Positions 22,784 through 23,026 of a stretch of DNA of 23,026 bases are shown one piece after another. This DNA comes from an uncultured Nostocoides sp. Its GTDB lineage: Bacteria; Actinomycetota; Actinomycetes; Actinomycetales; Dermatophilaceae. Positions within the stretch are counted from its first letter, which is position 1. Each line of letters begins with the position of its first letter. Where the stretch lies: the NCBI GenBank assembly GCA_936931335.1, contig CAKZIH010000025.1, forward strand, positions 1-23,026, read 5' to 3'. Made by a program: the position numbers and the translations under genes. The notes beneath the pieces are model-generated. The model was given only the letters and a program-made list of their open reading frames with translations, did no database searches and was not told the DNA's origin.

Positions 22784-23026
22784 ATGAGCAGTGCCACGCC
22801 GACCCGCCAGCAGGGGACGCCGCTACCGGCGCGGCTGCTGCTGGCGCTGGGGGGCGGCGTGCTGCTGTGGCTCGCCTTCCCCACCACCGGGCTCTGGTAT
22901 GCCGCGTGGCTGGGCTGCGCTCTGCTCGCGGCGGCCGGTTGGGCGGCCCGGGCGGGCACCGGGTTCCTGGTGGGTCTGTTCGGCGGCCTGGCCTTCTTTG
23001 TGCCGACCCTGTCCTGGTCGGGGGTC
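22784..23026 (+). CDS. lnt: Apolipoprotein N-acyltransferase Lnt, N-terminal part (cut by window end)
   Basis: The first 81 codons of a membrane protein matching the start of Lnt, which adds the third acyl chain to lipoproteins. Visible are LLLALGGGVLLWLAFPTTGLWYAAWLG, close to the Lnt N-terminal pattern LAFPP-GLW, and FLVGLFGGLAFFVPTLSW. Three hydrophobic segments are seen. The catalytic nitrilase-like domain (Glu-Lys-Cys) would lie beyond the window and cannot be checked. No ribosome binding site is visible and a leaderless start is likely. It is divergent from the malic enzyme gene (76-base gap). Confidence 0.85.
   Translation, partial: MSSATPTRQQGTPLPARLLLALGGGVLLWLAFPTTGLWYAAWLGCALLAAAGWAARAGTGFLVGLFGGLAFFVPTLSWSGV

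Noticed and set aside
1..23026. CRISPR arrays, tRNA/rRNA genes, transposases or phage integration sites
   Set aside because: I looked for repeats with regular spacers, tRNA-like stems with CCA-type ends and transposase motifs and saw none. The 16-bp tandem repeat has no spacers.

Overview
The window reads as the chromosome of a high-GC Gram-positive actinobacterium. It carries the 3' end of the Pup-proteasome locus (prcA, pafA), the pafB-pafC regulator pair, tatA-tatC, a HelY-type helicase and a BioY transporter, in an order close to that of mycobacteria and other Actinobacteria. The genus cannot be fixed from sequence alone. The protein style and the context suggest Micrococcales (Dermatophilaceae/Intrasporangiaceae-like), with low confidence. 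Bases 1-46 are not biological: they match the Illumina P5/TruSeq universal adapter, so the left edge is a contig end and prcA has lost its first few codons.

Layout. 47-2302: prcA (5' partial) and pafA, the proteasome alpha subunit and the Pup ligase. 2430-3963: two FKBP-type prolyl isomerases, one a lipoprotein with tandem domains and one cytosolic. 4038-5144 (minus): a DUF3866 protein convergent with the FKBPs and divergent from pafB. 5229-8818: pafB, pafC, a small membrane protein, tatA and tatC. 8850-9878 (minus): a lactonase-family beta-propeller. 9942-13615: a diacylglycerol kinase-like lipid kinase coupled to helY. 13637-14569 (minus): a FEN-type 5'-3' exonuclease. 14649-15071: an Lrp/AsnC regulator. 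15125-15706 (minus): bioY. 15840-16523: a DUF1345 membrane protein. 16576-17622 (minus): an MgrA/YghZ-type aldo-keto reductase. 17783-19511: two exported cell-wall hydrolase candidates, a Tat-type PG-binding/M15-like protein and an I36-CHAP fusion. 19600-20966: a TrmB/LuxR-type regulator divergent from a 43-residue secreted-peptide gene. 20989-22707 (minus): malic enzyme. 22784-end: the start of lnt.

How the genes may work together. PafA tags proteins with Pup for the PrcA-containing proteasome. PafB and PafC form the WYL-domain DNA-damage activator usually encoded beside it. TatA/TatC could export the RR-signal protein at 17783. Lnt would N-acylate lipoproteins such as the FKBP at 2430. The 17.6-21.0 kb block looks like an exported cell-wall and signalling module. 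The regulator/secreted-peptide pair (20628 and 20835, divergent, 206 bp apart) is the best candidate for an undescribed system.

Genome-scale signals. The heptamer GTATGCC/GGCATAC occurs 27 times by eye count, about ten times the composition expectation, but is absent from 17.11 to 22.90 kb. Six genes show a TANNNT hexamer 5-8 bases before the start codon with no clear Shine-Dalgarno, which points to leaderless transcription. No tRNA, rRNA, CRISPR array or insertion sequence was seen. No gene-free stretch exceeds 300 bases.
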